Origin: DATDMG01 sp036518955
Lineage (GTDB): Bacteria > Actinomycetota > Actinomycetes > Actinomycetales > Kineosporiaceae
Assembly: GCA_036518955.1 (NCBI GenBank)
Contig: DATDMG010000051.1
Span: 1 to 14,816 of the forward strand
Direction: 5' to 3'
DNA length: 14,816 nucleotides
Shown here: positions 6,792-13,227 of the stretch, piece after piece
Layout: the number at the start of each line of letters is the position of its first letter
Numbering within the stretch: the stretch's first letter is position 1
Program-made: the position numbers and the translations under genes
Notes under the pieces: generated by a model
What the model was told of the DNA's origin: nothing
What the model saw: the letters and a program-made list of their open reading frames with translations, nothing else
The model's database searches: none

Positions 6792-6797
6792 ACGGTA
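6792..6797 (-). promoter_or_regulatory. -10 element for the riboswitch-terC transcript
   Basis: On the minus strand TACCGT matches TAnnnT and ends 8 nt before the aptamer's first paired base at 6783. Transcription would thus begin almost exactly at the aptamer. It lies in the short gap after the lutC stop codon at 6806; no clear -35 is visible. Confidence 0.4.
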
Positions 6798-6805
6798 TCG
6801 GACGG

Positions 6806-7513
6806 CTACCCGGCGGGCTCGACGATCACGACGTCGAGGGTGCGCGGGCCGTGGACGCCCTCGACCCGGTCGAGTTCGATGTCGCTGGTGGCGGACGGAC
6901 CACTGATCAGCGTGATCGGCCGCTGCGGGTCGAGCCGGGCGAGACCCTCCGGCACCGAGGCGACGACCTGGTCGGCCCGGACGACGATGAGGTGGTAGTC
7001 CGGGACGAGGGTGATCGCCCGGCGTCCGCAGCGCGGCGAGGAGTCCAGGGCGATCGTCCCGGTCTCGGCGATCGCCACCGCGCACTCGGTCACCACCCCG
7101 TGGACGGCGTCCAGGGTGGTGACCGGCAGGGGCCGGTCGGGGCTGTCCCGCAGCGCCTCGCCGTCCCAGCGGGCGGCGAGCCAGGCCGCCTCGAGGCCGT
7201 GCGGGACGACGATGCGCCGGGCGCCGCGGCCGACCAGGGCCTGCGCGACGGTCGCGGCGAGGTCGTCCGGGGCGCACCGGAGGACTACCGCCCGGTAGTC
7301 CTCGAGGCGATGGGCGAGCAGGTCCAGCACCGCGGGGTCGCCCGGCGGGACGGCACCGTGGGTGGCGTACTCGCGGGGTACCGCCGGCATCGCCGGCGCC
7401 GCCGGGCCGAGTGCGGCGCGGATCCGGGCGAGGACGACGCCTTTCGCGTCGGCCCGCGGCGCACCGCCGCCGGCTGCCCGGGTCGGGGAGATCTCCGGCG
7501 GGCGGGCGGTCAC
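6806..7513 (-). CDS. lutC: LutC-type LUD-domain protein, lactate utilisation
   Basis: Third subunit of the LutABC L-lactate oxidising system, which converts L-lactate to pyruvate in place of LldD. The 235-residue LUD-domain protein has the family signatures IAETGTIALDSSP with CGRRAITLVPDYH in the middle, and LISGPSATSDIELDRVEGVHGP near the C-terminus. It lacks the Fe-S cysteine motifs of LutA and LutB, as expected. I chose GTG at 7513 because it overlaps the lutB stop codon (GTGA) and has GGGAGG 7 nt upstream; an upstream start at 7540 would lie inside lutB without support. The stop is TAG at 6808-6806, just before the terC promoter. Confidence 0.88.
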   Translation of the reverse strand: MTARPPEISPTRAAGGGAPRADAKGVVLARIRAALGPAAPAMPAVPREYATHGAVPPGDPAVLDLLAHRLEDYRAVVLRCAPDDLAATVAQALVGRGARRIVVPHGLEAAWLAARWDGEALRDSPDRPLPVTTLDAVHGVVTECAVAIAETGTIALDSSPRCGRRAITLVPDYHLIVVRADQVVASVPEGLARLDPQRPITLISGPSATSDIELDRVEGVHGPRTLDVVIVEPAG

Positions 7514-9021
7514 CGGTCGCCTCCCCGGGTACGCAGCCACCAGTCCCGGAAGGTCTCCGGTGGTGGGGCGGGCAGGTCTCGGGCCGCCGTCCAGCGCGAC
7601 AGCGGGAAGGGCATCGGCGTGGCGATCCGGCCGCGACGGGCCAGCAGCCGGCCGGCCGACAGCGCACGCGCGGCGAGCGCGAACCGGCCCGGCGACCCCA
7701 TCACCCAGCCGGCTGCCGCCATCGCCGCCGCCTCAGGGGTGGGCAGCCGGCGGCCGGTCCGCTCGTCGTCCACATGCCGGGCGCGCAGGTGCACCAGCAG
7801 CCGCGGAATGTCGATCTTCACCGGGCAGGCGTCGAAACAGGCCCCGCACAGGGACGATGCGTAGGGCAGGCTGTCGACCGGGTCGCCGTGACCGTGCATC
7901 CCGGCGAGCTGCGGCGTGAGGACGGCGCCGATCGGCCCCGGGTAGACCGAGCCGTAGGCGTGCCCGCCGGTGCGCTCGTACACCGGGCACACGTTGAGGC
8001 ATGCCGAGCACCGGATGCAGTGCAGTGCCTGCCGGCCGACCTCGTCGGCGAGGACCGCCGTCCGGCCGTTGTCCAGCAGGATCAGGTGGACGTCCTGCGG
8101 GCCGTCGCCCGGGGTGACGCCGGCCCACAGCGACGTGTACGGGTTCATCCGCTCGCCGGTCGACGACCGCGGCAGCAGCTGCAGGAACACCTCCAGGTCG
8201 CGCCAGGCCGGCAGCACCTTCTCGATGCCCATCACCGTGATCAGGGTCTCCGGCAGGGTGAGGCACATCCGGCCGTTGCCCTCGGACTCGACCACCCCGA
8301 GGGTGCCGGTCCCGGCGATGCCGAAGTTCGCCCCGCTGACCGCGACCCGAGCGGCCAGGAACGTGCGCCGCAGATGGGCGCGCGCGGCCATGGCCAGGGC
8401 GCGCGGCTCGGTGCTGAGCCCGGGGTCGACGCCGGGCATCTCGCGCCGGAAGATCTCGCGGATCTCGGCCCGGTTCCGGTGGATCGCGGGCACCAGGATG
8501 TGCGACGGGGTGTCATCGCCGAGCTGCACGATCAGCTCGGCGAGGTCGGTCTCCACCGCGCGGACGCCGGCCTCGGCGAGCGCGTCGTTGAGCCCGATCT
8601 CCTGGGTCGCCATCGACTTGACCTTGACCACCTGGTCCACCGGCGTCCCGGCCCGCCGGCCGGCCGCCCGGACCACGTCGACGACGATCGCGTTCGCCTC
8701 GTCCGCGTCGCGGGCCCAGTGCACGACGCCGCCGCGGGCGGTGACGTTCCGTTCCAGCTCCTCCAGCAGGTCCGGGAGCCGGGCGAGGGTGGCCGCCTTG
8801 ATCGCCGAACCGGCCGCGCGGAGGGCCTCCCAGTCCGCCAGCTCGGCCACGACGGCGGCCCGCTTGGCGCGGATCGTGGCCGTCGCGTGCCCGAGGTTGC
8901 GCCGGAGCTGGCCGTCCGCCAGTGCCCGCTGGGCCGCCTGCGGGAACCGGGTGGTGCCACGCAGGGTGCCCCGCTCGGTCGCCCGGGGCGGCACCGCCGG
9001 GGTGGGCAGGAACGTGGTCAC
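7510..9021 (-). CDS. lutB: LutB iron-sulfur protein, lactate utilisation
   Basis: Central Fe-S subunit of the LutABC L-lactate oxidation system, cytoplasmic or membrane-associated. The 503-residue protein has an N-terminal LUD domain (about 50-300, with VKVKSMATQEIGLNDAL and ANFGIAGTGTLGVVESEGN). A ferredoxin-like part follows, with cysteines 335, 338, 341 and 345 (CIRCSACLNVCP) and 392, 395 and 399 (CGACFDACP). These fit two cubane-cluster sites; the fourth ligand of each cluster is shared as in 2[4Fe-4S] ferredoxins. The length is normal. GTG at 9021 overlaps the lutA stop codon (GTGA) and has GGGAGG 8 nt upstream. Stop/start overlaps on both sides indicate translational coupling of all three lut genes. 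Confidence 0.95.
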   Translation of the reverse strand: MTTFLPTPAVPPRATERGTLRGTTRFPQAAQRALADGQLRRNLGHATATIRAKRAAVVAELADWEALRAAGSAIKAATLARLPDLLEELERNVTARGGVVHWARDADEANAIVVDVVRAAGRRAGTPVDQVVKVKSMATQEIGLNDALAEAGVRAVETDLAELIVQLGDDTPSHILVPAIHRNRAEIREIFRREMPGVDPGLSTEPRALAMAARAHLRRTFLAARVAVSGANFGIAGTGTLGVVESEGNGRMCLTLPETLITVMGIEKVLPAWRDLEVFLQLLPRSSTGERMNPYTSLWAGVTPGDGPQDVHLILLDNGRTAVLADEVGRQALHCIRCSACLNVCPVYERTGGHAYGSVYPGPIGAVLTPQLAGMHGHGDPVDSLPYASSLCGACFDACPVKIDIPRLLVHLRARHVDDERTGRRLPTPEAAAMAAAGWVMGSPGRFALAARALSAGRLLARRGRIATPMPFPLSRWTAARDLPAPPPETFRDWWLRTRGGDR

Positions 9022-9794
9022 AGCGCCGCCTCCCAGCCCTCACCGGCGAGGATCTCGGCCAGGTGCACCGTGCGGGTCCCCGCCCGCAGCCGGGTCAACC
9101 CGCCGCCGATGTGCATCAGGCAGGACGAGTCCCCGGCGGTCAGCACCTCGGCCCGGGTCGCCTGCACCGCCCGCATCTTGTCCGCCAGCATCGCCGTCGA
9201 CGTGTCGGAGTTCTTCAGCGCGAACGTCCCGCCGAACCCGCAGCACTGGTCTGCGCCGTCCAGCTCCACCAGATCCAGGCCGTCGACCGCGCGCAGCAGC
9301 CGGAGCGGCTTGTCCGCGACCCGCAGCAGCCGGGCCGCGTGACACGTCGGGTGATAGGTGACCCGATGCGGGTAGCGGGCGCCCACGTCGGTGACCCCGA
9401 GGACGTCGACCAGCAGCTCCGACAGCTCGTAGGTACGCGCCGCGACGGCCTCCGCCCGGTCGGCGAGGGCGTGGTCGCCGAGCCGCCGCGCGACGTCCGC
9501 GTGCTGGTGCCGCACGCTGCCCACGCACGACCCGGACGGCGCGACCACGGCCCCGGCGCCGTCGCCGCCCGCCGAGCGCGGGGCCAGTGCCTGCTCGAAC
9601 ACCGCGACGTGATGGCGGATCAGGTCCAGCGCTTCGCGCTGGTACCCGGTGTTGACGTGCATCTGGCCGCAGCAGGTCTGGTCCGGCCGGAAGGCCACCT
9701 GGTGGCCGAGCCGCTCCAGCAGGACGACGGTCGCCTGCGCAGCCCGCGGGAAGAGCGCGTCGGCGAGGCACGTGGCGAACAGGGCGATGCGCAC
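9018..9794 (-). CDS. lutA: LutA CCG-domain protein, lactate utilisation
   Basis: First gene of the L-lactate oxidation operon, related to heterodisulfide reductase B and glycolate oxidase GlcF. The 258-residue protein carries two cysteine-rich CCG domains. The first has FATCLADALFP at the N-terminus, TCCGQMHVNTG (40-50) and GSC (88-90). The second has TYHPTCH (146-152), DQCCGFGGTF (182-191) and SSCLMHIGGG (223-232). Both domains are complete. GTG at 9794 is chosen because GAGGAGG lies 6 nt upstream and the protein then starts at the family's normal position; the frame is open further upstream to 9857, but that would cross the promoter and operator. Confidence 0.93.
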   Translation of the reverse strand: MRIALFATCLADALFPRAAQATVVLLERLGHQVAFRPDQTCCGQMHVNTGYQREALDLIRHHVAVFEQALAPRSAGGDGAGAVVAPSGSCVGSVRHQHADVARRLGDHALADRAEAVAARTYELSELLVDVLGVTDVGARYPHRVTYHPTCHAARLLRVADKPLRLLRAVDGLDLVELDGADQCCGFGGTFALKNSDTSTAMLADKMRAVQATRAEVLTAGDSSCLMHIGGGLTRLRAGTRTVHLAEILAGEGWEAAL

Positions 9795-9844
9795 GGCGAC
9801 CTCCTCGTCGGTCCGGGTCCGGGGCCCGCCCAGACCGCCGCCAT

Positions 9845-9857
9845 ATGGTCTGACCAT
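9845..9857. promoter_or_regulatory. FadR/LldR-type GntR operator on the lutABC promoter
   Basis: ATGGTCTGACCAT is a perfect inverted repeat (6-bp arms around one central base) and contains TGGTCTGACCA, which fits the TNGTNNNACNA consensus of FadR-subfamily GntR regulators, including LldR. On the minus strand its edge overlaps the -10 element, so binding would block lutABC transcription. No gntR gene is present in the window. Confidence 0.65.
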
Positions 9858-9861
9858 TCTA
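9856..9861 (-). promoter_or_regulatory. -10 element of the lutABC promoter
   Basis: On the minus strand TAGAAT differs from TATAAT at one position and fits TAnnnT. Transcription would start around 9848, inside the operator, with a leader of about 55 nt to GTG 9794. The -35 region is poor (TGGGCC at 17-bp spacing). Confidence 0.5.
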
Positions 9862-9919
9862 GTGGTGACCGGTCCTCAGGCCCAGGGCTGCGGCAGGAGG
9901 CTCGGCGCCGCTGACCGAC

Positions 9920-9953
9920 CCGCCGGACCGCCTCGAGCCCCGGCGGACGGCGG
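9920..9953 (-). terminator. Terminator-like hairpin after the SDR gene
   Basis: Two CCGCC arms (9920-9924 and 9928-9932) face two GGCGG arms (9942-9946 and 9949-9953). They form a two-part GC stem with a small internal loop and a 9-nt apical loop, directly after the SDR stop codon at 9954-9956. There is no T-run. It would separate the SDR operon from the lutABC promoter just downstream. Confidence 0.4.
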
Positions 9954-10727
9954 TCAGCCCGGCCGCCTCGCCGGTCGCAGCCCGTGCATGCCGCCGTCCA
10001 CCGCGAGGACGGCGCCGGTCGTCGACGCCGCCAGCGGCGACGCCAGGTGGGCGATCGCATGGGCGACCTCCTCGGGGCTCACCAGCCGGCCGGTCGGCTG
10101 GCGGGCCGCCAGCGCCGCCTGCTCCGCCGCCGGGTCCTCCGCCGCGGCCAGGAGCCGGCCGATCCACGGCGTGTCGACGGTGCCCGGCGCGACCGCGTTG
10201 ACGCGGATGCCCTCCGCCACGAGGTCGGCGGCCATCGACAGGGTGAGCGCCAGCAGCGCGCCCTTGCTGGCGCTGTAGACGGCGCGGCGCGGCAGCCCGG
10301 CCCAGGCGGCGATCGAGCACGTCACGACCACGCTGGGCGACGTCGACCGGCGCAGGTGCGGTAGCGCGGCCCGGACCGACCGGGCGACCCCGAGGACGTT
10401 GACGTCGAGGACCCGGGTCCAGGTGGCGTCGTCCGCCTCCTCGACCGTGCCCTGCGCCCCGATCCCGGCGTTGGCGATCAGGACGTCGAGTCCGCCGAGC
10501 CGCTCGGCCACCCCGGCCACCGCGGCCACCACCTGCGCATCGGCCGTGACGTCGCAGGTCAGGTGCAGCAGATCGCCGTCCGGGGGTGGGACCGGGTCGA
10601 GGACGGCGACCGCGGCGCCGCGGTCCCGCAGCACCTGTGCCGCCGCGAGCCCGATCCCCGACGAGCCGCCGGTGACGGCGGCCACCAGGCCGGCGAACTC
10701 CCCGGCGCCGGCGCTCGACGTGTTCAT
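9954..10727 (-). CDS. SDR-family dehydrogenase, likely 2-keto-3-deoxy-L-fuconate/rhamnonate 4-dehydrogenase
   Basis: An NAD(P)-dependent oxidoreductase of the classical short-chain dehydrogenase/reductase family. The 257-residue protein has the cofactor motif TGGSSGIG (19-26), an acidic Asp44 after the second beta strand that suggests NAD over NADP, NAG (87-89), and the catalytic Ser138, Tyr151 and Lys155 (YSASK). The PGTVDTPW segment and VDGG near the C-terminus are standard. The family alone does not give the substrate. Adjacency to the FAH hydrolase and lactonase suggests oxidation of 2-keto-3-deoxy-L-fuconate or -rhamnonate; an L-fucose dehydrogenase role is the alternative. ATG at 10727 overlaps the upstream stop codon as ATGA and has GGAGGGG 5 nt before it. 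Confidence 0.88.
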   Translation of the reverse strand: MNTSSAGAGEFAGLVAAVTGGSSGIGLAAAQVLRDRGAAVAVLDPVPPPDGDLLHLTCDVTADAQVVAAVAGVAERLGGLDVLIANAGIGAQGTVEEADDATWTRVLDVNVLGVARSVRAALPHLRRSTSPSVVVTCSIAAWAGLPRRAVYSASKGALLALTLSMAADLVAEGIRVNAVAPGTVDTPWIGRLLAAAEDPAAEQAALAARQPTGRLVSPEEVAHAIAHLASPLAASTTGAVLAVDGGMHGLRPARRPG

Positions 10728-10978
10728 CGCAACCCCTCCGCAACGTGTTCGGCCCACTCCGGGCCGTCCGGGTACCGGAACCGGGCCGGCCGCTCCGGCC
10801 GGGTCCGTGCGCCGGACCCCGGGGCCTGCGGCGCCCGGTACCGGGCGCCGCGTACCACGACCGGATCGGTGAGGTGCTCGTGCCGGTGGTCGACGCGCTC
10901 GATCAGCCGGCCTTCGACAGCCCCGCCCACCGCGACGACGTCGACCGTCGTCAGGCGCGCCACCAGCCCGAGGGCCAC
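10724..10978 (-). CDS. Unknown 84-residue protein embedded in the sugar-acid operon
   Basis: I do not recognise this protein. GTG at 10978 directly follows the FAH hydrolase stop codon (TGA then GTG with no gap), and its own TGA overlaps the SDR start as ATGA. These exact junctions and the strong G/C third-position bias argue for a real, translationally coupled gene. The first ~50 residues look beta-rich (TTVDVVAVGGAVEGRLIERV) and include a His-rich DHRHEHLTDP. A short Pro/Arg-rich linker follows, and the end is a helix-like PDGPEWAEHVAEGLR. It has no signal peptide, membrane segment or known catalytic motif. It is not like the sugar mutarotases FucU or RhaM, which are longer. A small accessory or metal-binding protein for the pathway is possible but unproven. 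Confidence 0.6.
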   Translation of the reverse strand: MALGLVARLTTVDVVAVGGAVEGRLIERVDHRHEHLTDPVVVRGARYRAPQAPGSGARTRPERPARFRYPDGPEWAEHVAEGLR

Positions 10979-11830
10979 TCAGGCCTGCCCGAGGCGGGTC
11001 GACTGCCGGCCCAGGCCGTCGATCTCCAACTCGATCACGTCGCCGGACCGCAGGTACGGCTTCGGGTCCGGCCGGCCCAGGGCCACCCCGGCGGGTGTGC
11101 CGGTGTTCACCAGGTCGCCGGGCTCCAGGGCCATGAACTGGCTGATGTAGTGGATCAGCTCGGCGACGGTGAAGATCATGTCCCGGGTGGAGCCGTCCTG
11201 CCGCAACACGCCGTTGACCCACAGGCGTAGACCGAGGGTCTGCACGTCCGGGATCTCCTCGGCGGGGACCAGCCAGGGGCCGAGAGGGTTGAACGTGGGG
11301 CAGGACTTGCCCTTGTCCCAGGTGCCGCCGCGCTCGATCTGGAACTCGCGCTCGGAGACGTCGTGCGACAGCACGTACCCGGCGACGTGCGCCGCGGCCT
11401 CGGCGGGTGAGCCCAGGTAGCTGGCCCGGGTGCCGATCACGACCCCCAGCTCGACCTCCCAGTCGGTCTTCGTGGAACGCCGGGGCACCAGCACCTGGTC
11501 CGTCGGTCCGACCACGGTGTCCGATGCCTTCATGAAGATCACTGGCTCGGCCGGGATCGCCGCCCCGGTCTCCGCCGCGTGATCGCGGTAGTTGAGCCCG
11601 ATGCAGATGATCTTTCCGGGCCGGGCGATCGGTGCCCCCACCCGCAACCCCTCCGGGTCGAGAACCGGCAGGGCTCCGGCGTCCAGTGCGGCGCGGGTGC
11701 GGGCCAGGCCGCCCGCCGCGAGGAAGGCGCCGGTCACGTCCGCGGTCAGCGGGCCGAGGTCGTAGGTGACGTCGTCGTCGCGGACGGCGGGGCGTTCGGC
11801 GCCGGGTGGGCCCAGTCGGATCAGGTGCAC
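10979..11830 (-). CDS. Fumarylacetoacetate hydrolase-family enzyme, likely 2,4-diketo-3-deoxy-L-fuconate/rhamnonate hydrolase
   Basis: A metal-dependent C-C bond hydrolase of the FAH superfamily. The 283-residue protein has the family core from ~70 on: KIICIGLNYRDHAAETG (73-89), DWEVELGVVIG with metal ligands Glu125 and Glu127, Asp157 in SHDVSERE, the WDKGKS loop (171-176) and NTGTPAGVALG (242-252). The ERGGTWDKGKSCPTFNPLGPW pattern is that of enzymes that split 2,4-diketo-3-deoxy sugar acids into pyruvate and L-lactate. Ureidoglycolate lyase-like or other FAH activities cannot be excluded. GTG at 11830 has AAAGG 6 nt upstream. It is the first gene of a coupled three-gene operon. Confidence 0.88.
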   Translation of the reverse strand: MHLIRLGPPGAERPAVRDDDVTYDLGPLTADVTGAFLAAGGLARTRAALDAGALPVLDPEGLRVGAPIARPGKIICIGLNYRDHAAETGAAIPAEPVIFMKASDTVVGPTDQVLVPRRSTKTDWEVELGVVIGTRASYLGSPAEAAAHVAGYVLSHDVSEREFQIERGGTWDKGKSCPTFNPLGPWLVPAEEIPDVQTLGLRLWVNGVLRQDGSTRDMIFTVAELIHYISQFMALEPGDLVNTGTPAGVALGRPDPKPYLRSGDVIELEIDGLGRQSTRLGQA

Positions 11831-12137
11831 GGCGAGCCTTTCGTCGTCGGTCGGCGGGAGCCGACCACGAGCCGGTCGCGGTCGGCCGCCAGGTGGCTGC
11901 GAATGGTAGCGGCGGCGCCGTCAAGGTTGCCGGCGAGGCGGGTGCCGGGCCCGGTGGACGACCGGCAGGCCGGGCACCGCCGCCGGCGGGAGCTCGGCGG
12001 CCGCCGGCGCCTGGTGGGCGGCGGGACGGGTGGCGGGTGTCGCCGGTCGGCCGGCGCCCGCGGTGACGGGTGTCGTGGGAGTGCCATCACCGCAGGCGCC
12101 TGGCGACCCGTGTCCCGCGGCACGTCTTGACGGGATG
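11831..12137. other. Leader or intergenic region upstream of the FAH operon
   Basis: About 300 bp without a credible gene; the open frames in it read as Arg/Pro-rich low complexity. If the minus-strand promoter at 12138-12166 is used, most of this becomes a long 5' leader. It contains GGCGCCTGG twice (12006-12014 and 12095-12103) and GCCGGCGCC twice, so GC-rich folding is likely. No known riboswitch was recognised. Confidence 0.35.
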
Positions 12138-12166
12138 AGTATGCAGCGCAACTATCCGATAGGCAA
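12138..12166 (-). promoter_or_regulatory. Candidate promoter of the FAH-unknown-SDR operon
   Basis: On the minus strand a -35 TTGCCT (12166-12161) is separated by exactly 17 bp from a -10 CATACT (12143-12138), each with 4 of 6 consensus matches. The -35 lies inside the inverted repeat at 12154-12179, so a bound regulator would cover it. Confidence 0.45.
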
Positions 12167-12179
12167 TTTCCTATAGGAT
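12154..12179. promoter_or_regulatory. Operator in the divergent sugar-acid promoter region
   Basis: ATCCGATAGG (12154-12163) and CCTATAGGAT (12170-12179) are inverted copies with one mismatch, separated by CAATTT. The right half also contains the perfect palindrome TCCTATAGGA (12169-12178), so two tandem sites 16 bp apart is another reading. It is an AT-rich spot in a very GC-rich region and lies between two divergent genes, as expected for a shared repressor of the GntR type. Confidence 0.6.
12174..12179 (+). promoter_or_regulatory. -10 element for the lactonase gene
   Basis: TAGGAT fits TAnnnT and would start transcription near 12187, shortly before the Shine-Dalgarno GGAG at 12191-12194. 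It overlaps the right arm of the operator. No clear -35 is visible at normal spacing. Confidence 0.35.
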
Positions 12180-12202
12180 TCGCTCTGATCGGAGCAGGCG
12201 TG

Positions 12203-13063
12203 ATGATCGGGCCCGTCGTCGATGCGCACCACCACGTCTGGGACCTCGCTGTCCGCGACCAGGAGTGGATCACCGGGTCCGCGATGGCGCCGATCCGCCG
12301 CTCCTTCGACCTCGCGCAGCTGCGCCCCCAGGCGGAGGCGGCCGGAGTCGTGGCGACCGTCGTGGTGGCGACCCAGGCCGTCTCCGACGAGACGCCCGAG
12401 CTGCTCGCCCTGGCGGACACCGACCCGCTGGTGGCGGGGGTCGTCGGCTGGGTGGACCTGACCGCACCGTCGGTCGCGGACGATCTCGCCCGGCTGCGTG
12501 AGGCGCCCGGTGGGCGGTGGCTGCGCGGCGTCCGGCACCTGGTGCAGGCCGAACCCGACCCGGAGTGGTTGTGCCGGCCCGACGTCGTCCGCGGGCTGCG
12601 GGCGGTGGCCGCCGCCGGCCTGGTGTACGACCTGCTGACCGTGCCGCACCAGCTCCCGGCGGCGATCCGGGCGGCCCGGGAGGTGCCGGGGGGCCGGTTC
12701 GTGCTGGACCACTGCTCCAAGCCGCCCGCCGCGGCCGGCCGGCTGGAGCCGTGGGCGACGGACCTGCGGACGCTGGCGGCCGAGCCGAACGTGACGTGCA
12801 AGCTGTCCGGGCTGGTCACCGAGGCCGACTGGGCCCGGTGGACGGTGACCGACCTGGTGCCGTACGCCGACGTCGTCCTCGACGCCTTCGGAGCCGGTCG
12901 GGTGATGTTCGGGTCGGACTGGCCGGTCTGCCTGCTCGCGGCCGGGTACGCCCAGGTGGTGGACGTCGCGCGGCAGCTGCTCGCCGGGGCCTCGGACACC
13001 GAGCGCCATCAGGTCCTGGCGGGTACGGCGACGGCGGTGTACGGCCCGTTCGCGGCTGGGTGA
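12203..13063 (+). CDS. Amidohydrolase, L-fuconolactonase/L-rhamnonolactonase type
   Basis: A metal-dependent hydrolase of the COG3618 amidohydrolase group, which opens sugar-acid lactones such as L-fucono-1,5-lactone or L-rhamnono-1,4-lactone. The 286-residue protein begins with the TIM-barrel metal motif DAHHHVWD (7-14) and continues with RGVRHLVQAEPDPEW in the middle. It carries FVLDHCSKPP, CKLSGLVTEADW and the C-terminal metal site RVMFGSDWPVC, all family hallmarks. 2-pyrone-4,6-dicarboxylate lactonase is a related alternative. ATG at 12203 has GGAG 8 nt upstream; GTG at 12200 is also possible and adds one residue. It is divergent from the FAH operon across a shared operator, which supports a joint sugar-acid pathway. 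Confidence 0.9.
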   Translation: MIGPVVDAHHHVWDLAVRDQEWITGSAMAPIRRSFDLAQLRPQAEAAGVVATVVVATQAVSDETPELLALADTDPLVAGVVGWVDLTAPSVADDLARLREAPGGRWLRGVRHLVQAEPDPEWLCRPDVVRGLRAVAAAGLVYDLLTVPHQLPAAIRAAREVPGGRFVLDHCSKPPAAAGRLEPWATDLRTLAAEPNVTCKLSGLVTEADWARWTVTDLVPYADVVLDAFGAGRVMFGSDWPVCLLAAGYAQVVDVARQLLAGASDTERHQVLAGTATAVYGPFAAG

Positions 13064-13092
13064 AAGGTTTCTGCCACGGACCGTTGACGTCC

Positions 13093-13121
13093 GCTCACGG
13101 ATGGCTCACTCTCTTGCTCAC
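13093..13121 (+). repeat. Three direct repeats of GCTCAC at about one-helical-turn spacing
   Basis: GCTCAC occurs at 13093-13098, 13104-13109 and 13116-13121, with steps of 11 and 12 bp. In-phase short direct repeats are typical of response-regulator binding arrays, for example the 11-bp PhoP units in Streptomyces, though the unit here differs from that consensus. Confidence 0.4.
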
Positions 13122-13186
13122 AGTGACCGAGCGGTGGGAATGCCCCGTTCGTCGCCGATGCCGGTGCGATGATGCCCTGGCGCGCC

Positions 13187-13203
13187 GTCCGCTCGCAGCG
13201 AAC
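13187..13203. promoter_or_regulatory. ClgR-like activator site upstream of clpC
   Basis: GTCCGCT and AGCGAAC form an inverted repeat with one mismatch around CGC. It resembles the ClgR operator, whose core is CGC...GCG flanked by GTT/AAC and which controls clp genes in Streptomyces and Corynebacterium. Its centre lies about 65 bp before the start expected from the promoter at 13228-13253, a normal activator position. Confidence 0.5.
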
Positions 13204-13227
13204 AAAGCCGTTCGCGATGGTGGCGGC

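Noticed and set aside
7514..7667. Extension of lutC or of the terC frame upstream past their chosen starts
   Set aside because: These extensions lie inside lutB or the riboswitch, have no Shine-Dalgarno, and show no family-like sequence. The GTGA overlap and the AGGAG sites support the shorter starts.
11921..12151. A small minus-strand protein of ~76-87 residues in the FAH operon leader
   Set aside because: The TTG start lies upstream of the predicted transcription start, the products are Pro/Arg-rich without structure, and no ribosome-binding site is present.
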